A stretch of 64,000 nt of DNA from Pseudomonadota bacterium (GTDB taxonomy: Bacteria > Pseudomonadota > Gammaproteobacteria > Burkholderiales > Rhodocyclaceae): contig JAKOTN010000023.1 in NCBI GenBank assembly GCA_029776255.1, positions 60,682 to 124,681 on the forward strand. The letters run 5' to 3'. Position numbers and translations under genes: made by a program. This document shows positions 1 through 8,495 of the stretch, one piece after another. The notes beneath the pieces are model-generated. The model was not told where the DNA came from, did no database searches, and saw only the letters and a list, made by a program, of their open reading frames with translations. Numbering within the stretch: position 1 is the stretch's first letter; each line of letters begins with the position of its first letter.

Positions 1-959
1 GAACGCTGGACTGGCCGCGGATCCTGCCGGCCAACGGGAACGTCGTCGCCTGGCAAGAGGCGATCATCGGGCCGGAAATCGGCAATTTCCGATTGACCGA
101 GGTCGACGTCCAGGTCGGCGACCGCGTGCGCAAGGGCCAGATCCTCGCCCGGATCGACAGCGAGAGCGTCGCCAGCGAACTGGCGGAAGCAATCGCCTCT
201 GTGAACGAATTGCAGGCCAGTGCCGCCGAAGCGACGAGCAACGCCGACCGCGCCCGCGAATTGCGGGCGCAAGGTTTCTACAGCTCGCAGCTCAACACTC
301 AGTACCAGACCGCCGCGCACACCGCCAACGCCCGCCTGGCGGCGGCGGAGGCGCGCCGCCGCGGCGTCGAATTGAAGTTGAGCAAGACCAGCGTGCGCGC
401 GCCGGATGACGGGGTGATCTCCGCGCGCAGCGCCACCGTCGGTTCGCTCACCCAGCCGGGACAAGAGCTGTTCCGGCTGATTCGCGGCGGACGTCTCGAA
501 TGGCGGGCCGAAATCGCCTCCGCCGATCTCGCCGTCGTCCAGCCCGGTTTCGTTGCCGTCCTCGCCGCGCCCGACGGACAGACGGTCAGGGGCCGGGTGC
601 GCGCCGTCGCGCCGAGTGTCGACCCGCAAACGCGAAACGGCCTGGTCTACGTCGATCTGCCGGCCGGCGCGCCGATAAACGCCGGCATGTTCGCCCGCGG
701 CGAATTCGAGCTGGGCCGGCGACCGGCGCTCACCCTGCCGCAATCCGCCGTCGTTTCGCGCGAAGGTTTTGCCAGTGTCTTCCGCCTCGCGCCGGGCGAC
801 CGCGTGACTCAAACCAAGGTGACGCTGGGCCGGCGTCAGGGCGAACGCATCGAGATCGTCGCCGGCCTGCCGGCGGACGCGCGCGTCGTCGAAACCGGCG
901 CGGCATTCCTGGCCGACGGCGACACGGTGAAGGTCGTCGAGCGCGGCGCCACGCCATGA
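1..959 (+). CDS. RND efflux periplasmic adaptor (HlyD/MexA type), 5' partial
   Basis: The reading frame is open from base 3, so the gene starts upstream of the window and 318 C-terminal residues are visible. It shows a biotinyl-lipoyl-like half (VQVGDRVRKGQILARID), an Ala/Glu-rich helical hairpin, the second lipoyl half (VRAPDDGVISARSATVGSLTQPGQ) and beta-barrel/membrane-proximal domains, the usual membrane fusion protein order. It would bridge the inner-membrane pump encoded next to it to an outer-membrane channel. Its TGA overlaps the ATG of the pump gene (ATGA), indicating one operon with translational coupling. The outer-membrane channel is not in the window. Substrate unknown. Confidence 0.9.
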   Translation, partial: TLDWPRILPANGNVVAWQEAIIGPEIGNFRLTEVDVQVGDRVRKGQILARIDSESVASELAEAIASVNELQASAAEATSNADRARELRAQGFYSSQLNTQYQTAAHTANARLAAAEARRRGVELKLSKTSVRAPDDGVISARSATVGSLTQPGQELFRLIRGGRLEWRAEIASADLAVVQPGFVAVLAAPDGQTVRGRVRAVAPSVDPQTRNGLVYVDLPAGAPINAGMFARGEFELGRRPALTLPQSAVVSREGFASVFRLAPGDRVTQTKVTLGRRQGERIEIVAGLPADARVVETGAAFLADGDTVKVVERGATP

Positions 960-3900
960 TCAACGTCTCCTCCTGGTCGATCCGCAATCCGACCCCGGCC
1001 ATCCTGTTGTTCGTCCTGCTGAGCCTGCTCGGCGCGCTCGCTTTCCGGGCGATGAAAATCCAGCAGTTCATGGATATCGAACTGCCGACGGTGACGGTGA
1101 CCGCCTCGCTGCCGGGCGCCGCGCCGGCGCAGATGGAAACCGATGTGGCGCGCAAGATTGAAAATTCGGTGGCCACCGTGCAAGGCATCAAGCACATCTA
1201 CAGCAAGGTGCAGGACGGCACGGCCATCGTCACCGTCGAATTCCGTCTGGAAAAACCCGTCCAGGAAGCCGTGGACGACGTTCGCGACGCCGTGGCGCGC
1301 ATCCGCTCCGACCTGCCCGGCGATCTCAAGGACCCGGTGATCGGCCGCATCACGCTCTCCGGCGCGCCGATCCTCACCTACACCATCGCTTCCGGCCGCA
1401 TGGACGACGAGGCGCTATCGTGGTTCGTCGACAACACCGTCGCCAAGACCCTGCTGGCCGTTCGCGGTGTCGGCGCCGTGGCGCGGGTCGGCGGCGTCAG
1501 CCGCGAAGTGCGTGTCGAACTCGATCCGGCCCGGCTGTTGGCCTTGCAAGCCACCGCCGCCGACATTTCACGGCAATTGCGCCAAGTGCAACAAGAAGCC
1601 GCCGGCGGCCGCGCCGACATCGGCGGTGTCGAGCAGTCGGTGCGGACCATCGCCACCGTCCGGAGCGCCGCCGAACTGGCGGCCATGGACATCGTGCTCG
1701 GCGACGGTCGCCGGATTCGCCTGGATCGGGTGGCGACGGTCAGCGATAACGTCGCCGAGCAGCGCTCGGCCGCATTGCTCAACGGCAAGCCGGTGGTCGG
1801 TTTCGAAATCACCCGCAGCCGTGGCGCCGGCGAGGTCGAAGTGGCGACGCTGGTACGCGAGGCGCTCGCCAGGCTGCAAAGCGAGCATCCGGACATCGCG
1901 ATCACCGAAGCCTTCAATTTCGTCGACCCCGTCGAGGAAAATTTCGTCGGCTCGATGTCGCTGCTGATCGAAGGCGCGATTCTGGCGGTCATCGTCGTCT
2001 GGCTCTTTCTACGCGACTGGCGGGCAACCCTCGTCTCGGCCACCGCCCTGCCGCTGTCGATCGTCCCCGCCTTCGCCGCGATGCACCTGATGGGTTTCAC
2101 CCTCAACGTGGTGACGCTGTTGTCGCTGTCGCTGGTGGTCGGCATTCTGGTCGACGACGCCATCGTCGAAATCGAAAACATCATCCGCCACCTGCGCATG
2201 GGCAAGACGCCCTATCAGGCGGCGATGGAAGCCGCCGACGAAATCGGTCTGGCGGTGATCGCCACCACCTTCACCCTGATCGCCGTTTTTCTGCCCACCG
2301 CCTTCATGAGCGGCGTGCCCGGAAAATTCTTCGTCCAGTTCGGCTGGACCGCCGCCATCGCCGTTTTTTTCTCACTGGTCGTCGCCCGCATGCTGACGCC
2401 GATGATGGCCGCGTATCTCCTGAAGCCGCCCAAGGTCGAAACGTCCACGCCGCGTTGGCTGACCCTCTACACCGTCGCGGTGAGCGCTTGCCTGCGCCAT
2501 CGCGCCGTGACCCTGTTGGCCGCCGGCGCCTTTTTCGTCGGCTCCTTCGCGCTGGTGCCTCTGCTGGCCAAGGGATTTCTGCCGCCCGACGACGTGTCGC
2601 AGACCCAAGTCTATCTGGCGCTGGCGCCCGGCAGCACCTTCGACGACACCCGGGCCGTCGCCGAGCGCGCGCGCGCCATCGTCGAAAAGAATCCGCGGGT
2701 GACGATGGTCTATACGGCGATCGGCGGCGGCGCCGCCGGCAGCGACCCTTTCGCCCCGCGCGACGCCTCCGAAGTGCGCAAGGCGACGCTGACGCTCACC
2801 CTGACGCCGCGCGGCCAACGGCGCGGCCAGACCAAGGCGGCCATCGAACGGGAACTGCGCGCCGCCCTGGGGGACTTGCCCGGCGTGCAGGTCAAGGTCG
2901 GCCTCGGCGGCTCGAACGAAAAATACATCCTCGTCCTCGCTGGCGAGGACGGTGAGGTGCTGGCCTCGCACGCGCGCCAGGTGGAGCGCGAACTGCGTGG
3001 CATTCCCGGCATCGGAGGTGTCGTCAGCAGCGCCAGTCTGGTTCGTCCGGAACTGGTGGTGCGGCCCGATTTCGCGCGCATGGCCGATCTGGGCGTCACG
3101 TCGGCGCAAATCGCCGAAACCCTGCGCATCGCCACCGCCGGCGATTACGATCAGGGTCTGGCCAAGCTGAATCTCGCCCAGCGGCAGGTGCCGATCGTGG
3201 TGATGCTGCCCGCCGCCGCCCGCCGGGACCTGGGTCTGCTCGAACGCTTGAGCGTTCCCGGCAAGCGAGGCCCGGTGCCGATCACCAATGTCGCCGCCTT
3301 GAGCTTCGCCGGTGGCCCGACGGAAATCGATCGTTACGACCGTTTGCGCAACATCAATTTCGAAATCGAGCTTAACCAGCAACCCCTGGGCGAAGTCGAA
3401 AGGCAGGCGCTGCAACTGCCGAGCCTGCGCGATCTGCCGCCCGGCGTTTTACAGACCACCATCGGCGACGCCGAGGCAATGGCCGAACTGTTCCAGAGCT
3501 TCAGCCTGGCGATGGCCACCGGCGTGCTGTGCATCTACATCGTCCTGGTGTTGCTGTTCAAGGACTTCGTTCAGCCGCTCACCATCCTGGCCGCGCTGGT
3601 GCTGTCGATTCCCGGCGCCTTTCTGGCCCTGTTCCTCACTGGAACGGCTCTGTCGATGCCGTCGATGATCGGCCTGATCATGCTCATGGGCATCGCGACC
3701 AAGAATTCGATCCTGCTCATCGACTACGTCATTCTCGCCCGCCGCGAACACGGTCTCGACCGCTGGCACGCCCTGCTCGACGCCTGCCGCAAGCGCGCCC
3801 GTCCGATCGTGATGACCACCGTGGCCATGGGGGCCGGCATGTTGCCGATCGCCATCGGGCTGGGCACCGATCCCAGTTTCCGCGCGCCGATGGCCATCGT

Positions 3901-4015
3901 CGTCATCGGTGGCCTGATCACCTCGACCTTCCTCAGCCTGCTGGTCGTTCCGGTGGTGTTTACCCATGTCGACGATCTGATCGGCCGCTTCCGGAAAGCC
4001 GCGTCAACGCCCTGA
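956..4015 (+). CDS. RND-family efflux transporter permease
   Basis: A 1019-residue inner-membrane proton-driven pump, the usual length for AcrB/HAE1-type RND transporters. It starts with a cytoplasmic N-terminus and TM1 (residues about 13-30) and a large periplasmic loop. A TM block around residues 330-480 holds the conserved VGILVDDAIVEIENI stretch of TM4, with the two adjacent Asp residues expected for proton relay. A second periplasmic loop and a second TM block follow. ATG overlaps the adaptor stop codon. A longer in-frame reading from base 500 lies inside the adaptor gene and is not used. The stop overlaps the 3' end of the convergent gene by 12 bases. The substrate cannot be read from sequence. 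Confidence 0.93.
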   Translation: MINVSSWSIRNPTPAILLFVLLSLLGALAFRAMKIQQFMDIELPTVTVTASLPGAAPAQMETDVARKIENSVATVQGIKHIYSKVQDGTAIVTVEFRLEKPVQEAVDDVRDAVARIRSDLPGDLKDPVIGRITLSGAPILTYTIASGRMDDEALSWFVDNTVAKTLLAVRGVGAVARVGGVSREVRVELDPARLLALQATAADISRQLRQVQQEAAGGRADIGGVEQSVRTIATVRSAAELAAMDIVLGDGRRIRLDRVATVSDNVAEQRSAALLNGKPVVGFEITRSRGAGEVEVATLVREALARLQSEHPDIAITEAFNFVDPVEENFVGSMSLLIEGAILAVIVVWLFLRDWRATLVSATALPLSIVPAFAAMHLMGFTLNVVTLLSLSLVVGILVDDAIVEIENIIRHLRMGKTPYQAAMEAADEIGLAVIATTFTLIAVFLPTAFMSGVPGKFFVQFGWTAAIAVFFSLVVARMLTPMMAAYLLKPPKVETSTPRWLTLYTVAVSACLRHRAVTLLAAGAFFVGSFALVPLLAKGFLPPDDVSQTQVYLALAPGSTFDDTRAVAERARAIVEKNPRVTMVYTAIGGGAAGSDPFAPRDASEVRKATLTLTLTPRGQRRGQTKAAIERELRAALGDLPGVQVKVGLGGSNEKYILVLAGEDGEVLASHARQVERELRGIPGIGGVVSSASLVRPELVVRPDFARMADLGVTSAQIAETLRIATAGDYDQGLAKLNLAQRQVPIVVMLPAAARRDLGLLERLSVPGKRGPVPITNVAALSFAGGPTEIDRYDRLRNINFEIELNQQPLGEVERQALQLPSLRDLPPGVLQTTIGDAEAMAELFQSFSLAMATGVLCIYIVLVLLFKDFVQPLTILAALVLSIPGAFLALFLTGTALSMPSMIGLIMLMGIATKNSILLIDYVILARREHGLDRWHALLDACRKRARPIVMTTVAMGAGMLPIAIGLGTDPSFRAPMAIVVIGGLITSTFLSLLVVPVVFTHVDDLIGRFRKAASTP

Positions 4016-4612
4016 GCGCGGCGCCTCGCCATCGTCGAGCACCGCCGCCGCATCCACCCACGCCGCTTCGTCGGAAATGCCTTGCAAGCGCCGCAGATTG
4101 CGCGCCCGGAGGCTTTTGCGCAACGGCCGGGAGCCGATTCTGGCCTCGGAAATATCGATCAGGCCGAAGCGGCCTTCCGGTGTATGGACCACATTGCCGA
4201 GATGCAGCGAACGGAAATAAACGCCGCGGTCGTGCAAATACCGGACAAACATCGTAAACGCCGCTTTCAGTTCCCGCTCCGTGTCTACCGGCAAGCCCGC
4301 GCGACACATTTCGCGCAGCGTTTTGCCCGCCAGGGGCCGATAGAGAACGGCGTCCCGCTTGATCGCCGGAATGCGGAAAACCGCCAGCACCGCCGGCACG
4401 GGAACATCCCGCCGCCGTAGCGCCTCGGCGTTGTCGGCGAAGCGCTGCGCGTAGGGATACCAGGCGGCGGATGTCAACAGCCGCTTGCGCCGGAAGAGCT
4501 TGAGAATGTTGCCGTCGGCCAGCAGCAGCACCTTGTCGCCGAAGCTGTCCGCCTCCAGCACCCGCGCGCCGTCGCGCATGGCGAGATACTCGTCGCGCCC
4601 GATTTTCTTCAA
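4004..4612 (-). CDS. WaaP/InaA-like (LPS-kinase-fold) protein
   Basis: A 202-residue protein resembling the kinase-fold proteins often annotated as InaA or toluene-tolerance family. Visible are a beta-rich N-lobe (KVLLLADGNILKLFRRKR), a helix with RYLHDRGVYFRSLHLGN at the catalytic-loop position and LIDISEAR at the metal-binding DFG position. The catalytic loop has Ser-Leu-His where canonical kinases have His-x-Asp, so activity is uncertain. The start is TTG (a G-rich stretch precedes it by about 6 bases); an ATG lies 11 codons inside. It is convergent with the RND operon. The role, perhaps LPS-core or envelope modification, is inferred from the family only. Confidence 0.65.
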   Translation of the reverse strand: MKKIGRDEYLAMRDGARVLEADSFGDKVLLLADGNILKLFRRKRLLTSAAWYPYAQRFADNAEALRRRDVPVPAVLAVFRIPAIKRDAVLYRPLAGKTLREMCRAGLPVDTERELKAAFTMFVRYLHDRGVYFRSLHLGNVVHTPEGRFGLIDISEARIGSRPLRKSLRARNLRRLQGISDEAAWVDAAAVLDDGEAPRSGR

Positions 4613-4850
4613 CGAAAGCCCCCGAGCGAAAAAACGGCAAGTTTATTCCCTTTTACGCCCATGATTCCCTCGGTTCTCTTTTCGCCCAGGGCAACCGCAC
4701 GAATGCCACTGTCGTAGACCTGTGAAATAGTCGTTGACGATCAAGCCGTTGCACGGAGGCTGTTCACCGGGGGTTGATTTGTGTAGTTTTCTCTTTTTTC
4801 GCCATCGAACGATGCCTGCGCCAGGCGCGGGCGGAGGCACTTGGCGAAAT
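4613..4850. other. Gene-free stretch before the IS91 remnant
   Basis: No supported gene. A 65-codon minus-strand reading (4643-4840) shows no recognisable domain or ribosome-binding site. The stretch marks the junction between the chromosomal backbone and the mobile-element-bounded island that follows. Confidence 0.4.
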
Positions 4851-5105
4851 ATGTGGGCGATGCGGCTGGCGCGCCTCTACGAAGTCTTGCCGCTCGCCTG
4901 CCCGAAGTAGGGCGGCACGCTGCGGATCATCGCTTTCATCGACGACCCGACCGAGGTGAAGAAGAGTCTGGCACAGCTGGGCGAGCCGACCGCGGCACCC
5001 CTATTGGCCCCGGCGCGGGGCCCGCCGCGGTGGGAGGCGGCAAGCGGCGCCGACCCGTTGGCGCAACCGATGCCGGCGTTCGAATTCGATCAGCGCCTCG
5101 GGTGG
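4851..5105 (+). pseudogene. IS91-type transposase, C-terminal remnant with in-frame stop
   Basis: The frame from ATG 4851 reads MWAMRLARLYEVLPLACPK, then TAG at 4908-4910, then GGTLRIIAFIDDP and on to FEFDQRLGW. I recognise this as the C-terminal end of IS91-family-like transposases, which carry a Cys-Pro-x-Cys-Gly-Gly motif followed by RIIAFI, a PARGPP segment and a final FDQR-x-x-W. The TAG stands where the second Cys of that motif is expected. The catalytic HUH/Y2 part is absent, so this is a dead remnant. Family identification is from memory. Confidence 0.6.
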
Positions 5106-5114
5106 TCGCGGAGA

Positions 5115-5200
5115 CTTTCCAGCACTCCGGCGGGGACGCCTGTACCCGAGGTCCGCAAGACGTCAGGCAGCCGGCGTCTTGCGGGCCTCGGGCTGGAAAG
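5115..5200. repeat. Long nested inverted repeat at the IS91 remnant's 3' end
   Basis: Bases 5145-5162 and 5175-5192 form an 18-bp stem with one G-T mismatch and a 12-base loop. Outside it, ctttccagc (5115-5123) pairs perfectly with gctggaaag (5192-5200), leaving the 5' bulge 5124-5144, which itself contains ggcg-ggga-cgcc. It begins about 10 bases after the end of the transposase remnant. IS91-type elements carry hairpins at their ends, so this is probably the oriIS-side terminus, although it could also act as a transcription terminator. Confidence 0.6.
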
Positions 5201-5369
5201 GATGGCGGGTTTGGCGCATCGCCGGAGGAAGACGCGCCGAAATTGTGGGTTGACGATGGGCCGTCAGCGTGGAGATACTCGCGGTATGGCGTTTGAATTT
5301 CCTATCCGTCTATCCGTTTAAGCCGATTCGCCAGGCAGCCCGGCGAAGTTCAATCGAGGGAGAATAACC

Positions 5370-5894
5370 GTGTCGGACTTACTTGATTTTGTCTGGAAGG
5401 CACTGGCCGCGGGCAGTATTGGCAATGCCGGTTACGATGCCCTTAAAACGGTGCTTGGCAATAAACTGGAGCGGCTTCTCGGCTGGCGTAAAGCCAACGA
5501 GCGGGCGCGTTTTGACGATGCTTTGGCGCTGCTGCTCGACGACAATGCCCAACTGCAGGCGCAACTGAAAACACTGGCGGGCGGTGGCGGCACTTTTGCC
5601 GGCAACACCAACACCGGCACCATCACCGCTGGCGGCAATGTCCAGATCGGCAACAACATCACGCATTTCGGCGCGGCGGGCGAAGCCGCTCTCCACGCTG
5701 CCGAAGCCGCGATTCCGCAACAGGCGCAAGAGGCCATCCGCATGGCCGTTGCCGCTGCCCAGGGTTTGCCGCGGGTTGAAGCGCAAGGCGCCAATCTGGT
5801 CGAAGTGAGCGCCGACGGCGCGGTGCGTATCGTCAAAGCACTCGCCCCCGACATCCCCGTGCCCGCCGCCGCCAGAAAGCGCGACCTTGGCTGA
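5370..5894 (+). CDS. Small protein with Gly/Asn GGNV motif, first gene of STAND operon
   Basis: A 174-residue protein with no family I can name. Residues 1-70 are helical (MSDLLDFVWKALAAGSIGNA onward) and end in a coiled-coil-like LLLDDNAQLQAQL. Residues 71-100 are a Gly/Thr/Asn stretch containing NTGTITAGGNVQIG (81-94). The C-terminal third is Ala-rich and helical, ending in a short beta-like segment. The GTG start is preceded by gaggga at a suitable distance. The end overlaps the next gene by 8 bases. The same motif opens the STAND ATPase two genes downstream (NTGSVAAGGNVHVG, residues 5-18), suggesting that the two proteins associate through it. It could be an adaptor, or the inhibitor of the kinase encoded next. 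Confidence 0.7.
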   Translation: MSDLLDFVWKALAAGSIGNAGYDALKTVLGNKLERLLGWRKANERARFDDALALLLDDNAQLQAQLKTLAGGGGTFAGNTNTGTITAGGNVQIGNNITHFGAAGEAALHAAEAAIPQQAQEAIRMAVAAAQGLPRVEAQGANLVEVSADGAVRIVKALAPDIPVPAAARKRDLG

Positions 5895-6642
5895 AAACAA
5901 GTCACCCATCGCGCCGCCGCGCCTGCGCCTCTTCGCTGGCCCCAACGGCTCCGGCAAAAGCAGCATGAAAACCCTGCTGGCGGCTGATCTGTTGGGCGTC
6001 TATCTCAACGCCGACGACGTTGAGGCCGCCTTGCGCCGTGATCGTGCGCTGGATTTCGCCCAATTTGGCCTGCTTGCCGGGCGTGATTTTGCGGCTGAGA
6101 CCTTGTTCGGACATCTCAACGCATCGCCCCTGCTGCAACGTGCCGGGCTGACAAAAGACCTTGCCGAGTGGCGCATCGTGGACAACCGGCTGGAAATCGG
6201 CAGCACGCCGATCAACGCCTACCACGCCGCCGCGCTGGTTGATGGCCTGCGCCACATCCTGCTACGGGCTGGCACCCGCTTTAGCTGCGAAACGGTGATG
6301 TCTTCCGCCGACAAGGTTGAGCTGCTGGCCAAGGCGCAAGCGCAGGGGTTTCGCACCTATCTCTATTACGTTGCCACCGTCGACCCGGCGATCAACCTTG
6401 CTCGCGTCGCCAACCGCGTCCGGCGCGGCGGGCACGACGTGCCAGCGGACAAAATCGTCAGCCGCTACCACCGCTCGCTGGCGCTGCTGCGCACCGCCGT
6501 GCGCCATACCGACCGCGCCTACATTTTCGACAACTCCGGCAGCGAACTCGTCTGGCTGGCCGAAATCACCGCTGGCCGACAACTGGAAATCAAAACCGCC
6601 ACCGTGCCGCCGTGGTTTGCACAGGTTTTTCAGGACGGCTGA
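5887..6642 (+). CDS. Zeta-toxin-type P-loop kinase (COG4185-like)
   Basis: A 251-residue P-loop protein with Walker A GPNGSGKS (18-25), LNADDV (40-45), the FSCETV region (132-137) and an RVRRGGHDVPADKIVSRYH segment (about 177-195). These are the features of the predicted ATPase/zeta-toxin group. Zeta toxins phosphorylate UDP-N-acetylglucosamine; whether this branch does so is unproven. The TTG start overlaps the previous stop, and no ATG lies ahead of Walker A. It may be a toxin restrained by the preceding small protein, or an effector of the following STAND ATPase. It is part of a tight three-gene operon (next gene 20 bases downstream). Confidence 0.8.
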   Translation: MAENKSPIAPPRLRLFAGPNGSGKSSMKTLLAADLLGVYLNADDVEAALRRDRALDFAQFGLLAGRDFAAETLFGHLNASPLLQRAGLTKDLAEWRIVDNRLEIGSTPINAYHAAALVDGLRHILLRAGTRFSCETVMSSADKVELLAKAQAQGFRTYLYYVATVDPAINLARVANRVRRGGHDVPADKIVSRYHRSLALLRTAVRHTDRAYIFDNSGSELVWLAEITAGRQLEIKTATVPPWFAQVFQDG

Positions 6643-6662
6643 CATGAAAATGGGGGGAGCCG

Positions 6663-8495
6663 TTGAACGCAACTAATACCGGATCGGTCGCTGCTGGCGG
6701 CAACGTTCATGTCGGCGCCACAACCACCAACACAACGATTATCAATAACAATTTCCCCGCCGCTGCATCTCCCCCCGCCGCCCCGCCGCCCGGCCTCCTG
6801 CGCGACGCCACCGATCCGCGCCTGCAAATGCGGGCGGACGCGCAAGGTGTCGGCCTTACCGAACCGTTGGGCCGCGCAGACGAAATTAACCAGGTTCTGG
6901 CTTTTTTGCGCGGCGAAGCCAAGACGCAACTGCTCACCGCCGTCGTCCAGGGCGTCGGCGGCATCGGCAAGACCGAAGTCTGCAAGGCGGCGCTCAAGAC
7001 CTGGCTGCCGGCGGCAAGTACCCCGGTTTATTTTGTTGAAACGCCTGACGGCGCCGGCATGGCCCGGTTTGTCGGTGCGCTGGCGCTGGCCACCGGCGGT
7101 GACGCCAGTACCGATGCCGATGCCCTGCTGACGCGCTTGCCCGAGGGGCTGTACTACCTCGACAACCTTGAAGAAGTGATTGACGATGCCGAGGGGCAGG
7201 CATTGCTGACCAAAGTCTGCCAGCGCCCCGGCCTGCGCGTGCTGGCTTCGTCCCGTTCGCCCCTGAAACGGGTCTTCGGCAAGGCGCTGATCGTCGGCAG
7301 GCTGGCAGGCGAACCGGCGCTAAAACTCTTTCGTGCCCACTGGCCTGCCGAAAACCCCTTGCCCGCCGATGACACCCTGGCCGCTTTCGTCGACGACTCG
7401 CTGGCCGGGCATCCGCTGAGTATCGAACTCGCCGCCCGTCTGGGGCAGTATTACCGCTACGACGAACTCCTGAAGCGCTGGCAAGAAGACGGCGCCACTG
7501 CCCTTCGCGACAGCCAGGACCGCTCGCGCCACGGCAGCCTGCCCACCTGCCTGCGTCTTTCTGCGGCTGCGCTGGCCCGCCGGGATGCCGGCGCACTCGG
7601 CTTATGGACATTCGCCGCCCTGTTCGCCGAGAACTTACCCAATGAACTCCTGGCCGACTTTGAAAAACAGGCCAACAGCCGCCGTGACCCGCTCGTCGCG
7701 CTGGGCATCATCACCCGCGTCGGCGAAGGCTGGCAGTGCCTGTCACCCCTCGCCCGTTATGCCCTCGATGCCGCCCTGAAGGAACAGGAAGGCTTTTCCT
7801 GGCCCGCCCTCCGCCCTCTGGCACAAGCCGCCTTGCTGGCCAAGGCCATGGCCGCCGACAGCATCGCCAGTACCGACACCGCCCTGGTGGCGCGTGCCTG
7901 GGTGCTGCGGCATTTCGCCGCTTATGACCGGGCCATGCGTCTGGAAATGCAGCGGCCAGATACCGACCAGGCATGGCTCGCCACGGTGCACCAATGTTTG
8001 CTGAACCAATATCCGTTCCGCGCCGCCGAGTCGCGTGCGCTACTGACCGCACTCGGAAACATCCTCGATCAGGCCGGTAGCGTCCGGCAGCGTCTGGGCG
8101 ATCTGGAACGTCGGCTCGGCGAAGTCGGCAAGGCGCGGGAGCATTTCGCCGCCGCGCTCGCCTTGTTCGAAAAAGAGCAGGCCGGTTTGGGGCGTGCGAA
8201 CACGCTTAAAAGTCTGGGCGATCTGGAAAGTCGGCTCGGCGAAGTCGGCAAGGCGCGGGAGCATTACGCCGCCGCGCTCGCCTTGTACCGTAGTGAGCAG
8301 AATCCGGTCGGGCTGGCGTATACCCTGGCCGAAATTGCCCGCTGCGCCCAGGCCGGGCAGCGTGGCGAGGAACGCGACCAGGCCATGCGCGAGGCGCTGA
8401 TGTGGGCCGAGCGCAGCCAACTGCCGCCGGTGCTGGAATATGTGACCCAGGTGCTTTTTGCAATCGGCGGCGATGACGCCGGGGGGCTTGCGTGA
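6663..8495 (+). CDS. STAND (NB-ARC) ATPase with N-terminal GGNV motif and C-terminal TPRs
   Basis: A 610-residue signalling ATPase. Residues 5-18 (NTGSVAAGGNVHVG) match the motif in the first gene of the operon, followed by NTTIINNN and a Pro/Ala linker. The NB-ARC core has Walker A GVGGIGKT (97-104), a Walker-B-like LYYLDNLE (163-170), an ASSR segment (195-198) and the GLPL-like GHPLSIEL (249-256). A winged-helix-like region and helical arm follow. Two nearly identical 40-residue TPRs lie at 477-516 and 517-556. STAND proteins oligomerise on sensing a ligand and activate effectors. No catalytic effector domain is present, so the kinase next door may serve. TTG start; GGGGGGAG just upstream. 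The stop is directly followed by the IS3-type end. Confidence 0.85.
   Translation: MNATNTGSVAAGGNVHVGATTTNTTIINNNFPAAASPPAAPPPGLLRDATDPRLQMRADAQGVGLTEPLGRADEINQVLAFLRGEAKTQLLTAVVQGVGGIGKTEVCKAALKTWLPAASTPVYFVETPDGAGMARFVGALALATGGDASTDADALLTRLPEGLYYLDNLEEVIDDAEGQALLTKVCQRPGLRVLASSRSPLKRVFGKALIVGRLAGEPALKLFRAHWPAENPLPADDTLAAFVDDSLAGHPLSIELAARLGQYYRYDELLKRWQEDGATALRDSQDRSRHGSLPTCLRLSAAALARRDAGALGLWTFAALFAENLPNELLADFEKQANSRRDPLVALGIITRVGEGWQCLSPLARYALDAALKEQEGFSWPALRPLAQAALLAKAMAADSIASTDTALVARAWVLRHFAAYDRAMRLEMQRPDTDQAWLATVHQCLLNQYPFRAAESRALLTALGNILDQAGSVRQRLGDLERRLGEVGKAREHFAAALALFEKEQAGLGRANTLKSLGDLESRLGEVGKAREHYAAALALYRSEQNPVGLAYTLAEIARCAQAGQRGEERDQAMREALMWAERSQLPPVLEYVTQVLFAIGGDDAGGLA
8092..8286 (+). 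repeat. Two 120-bp-period near-identical TPR-coding repeats
   Basis: Bases 8092-8166 and 8212-8286 align without gaps and differ at only two positions, a c/a change at 8109/8229 and a t/a change encoding Phe to Tyr. The period of exactly 120 bp equals one 40-residue TPR unit. Such low divergence at synonymous sites implies a recent tandem duplication or gene conversion inside the sensor arm. Confidence 0.85.

Noticed and set aside
500..955. In-frame N-terminal extension of the RND pump
   Set aside because: It lies inside the adaptor gene, is Arg-rich, and the ATG at 956 overlaps the adaptor stop as expected.
2372..3415. 347-codon minus-strand ORF inside the RND pump gene
   Set aside because: It is antisense to a strongly conserved transporter and rich in Gly/Gln/His without domain features.
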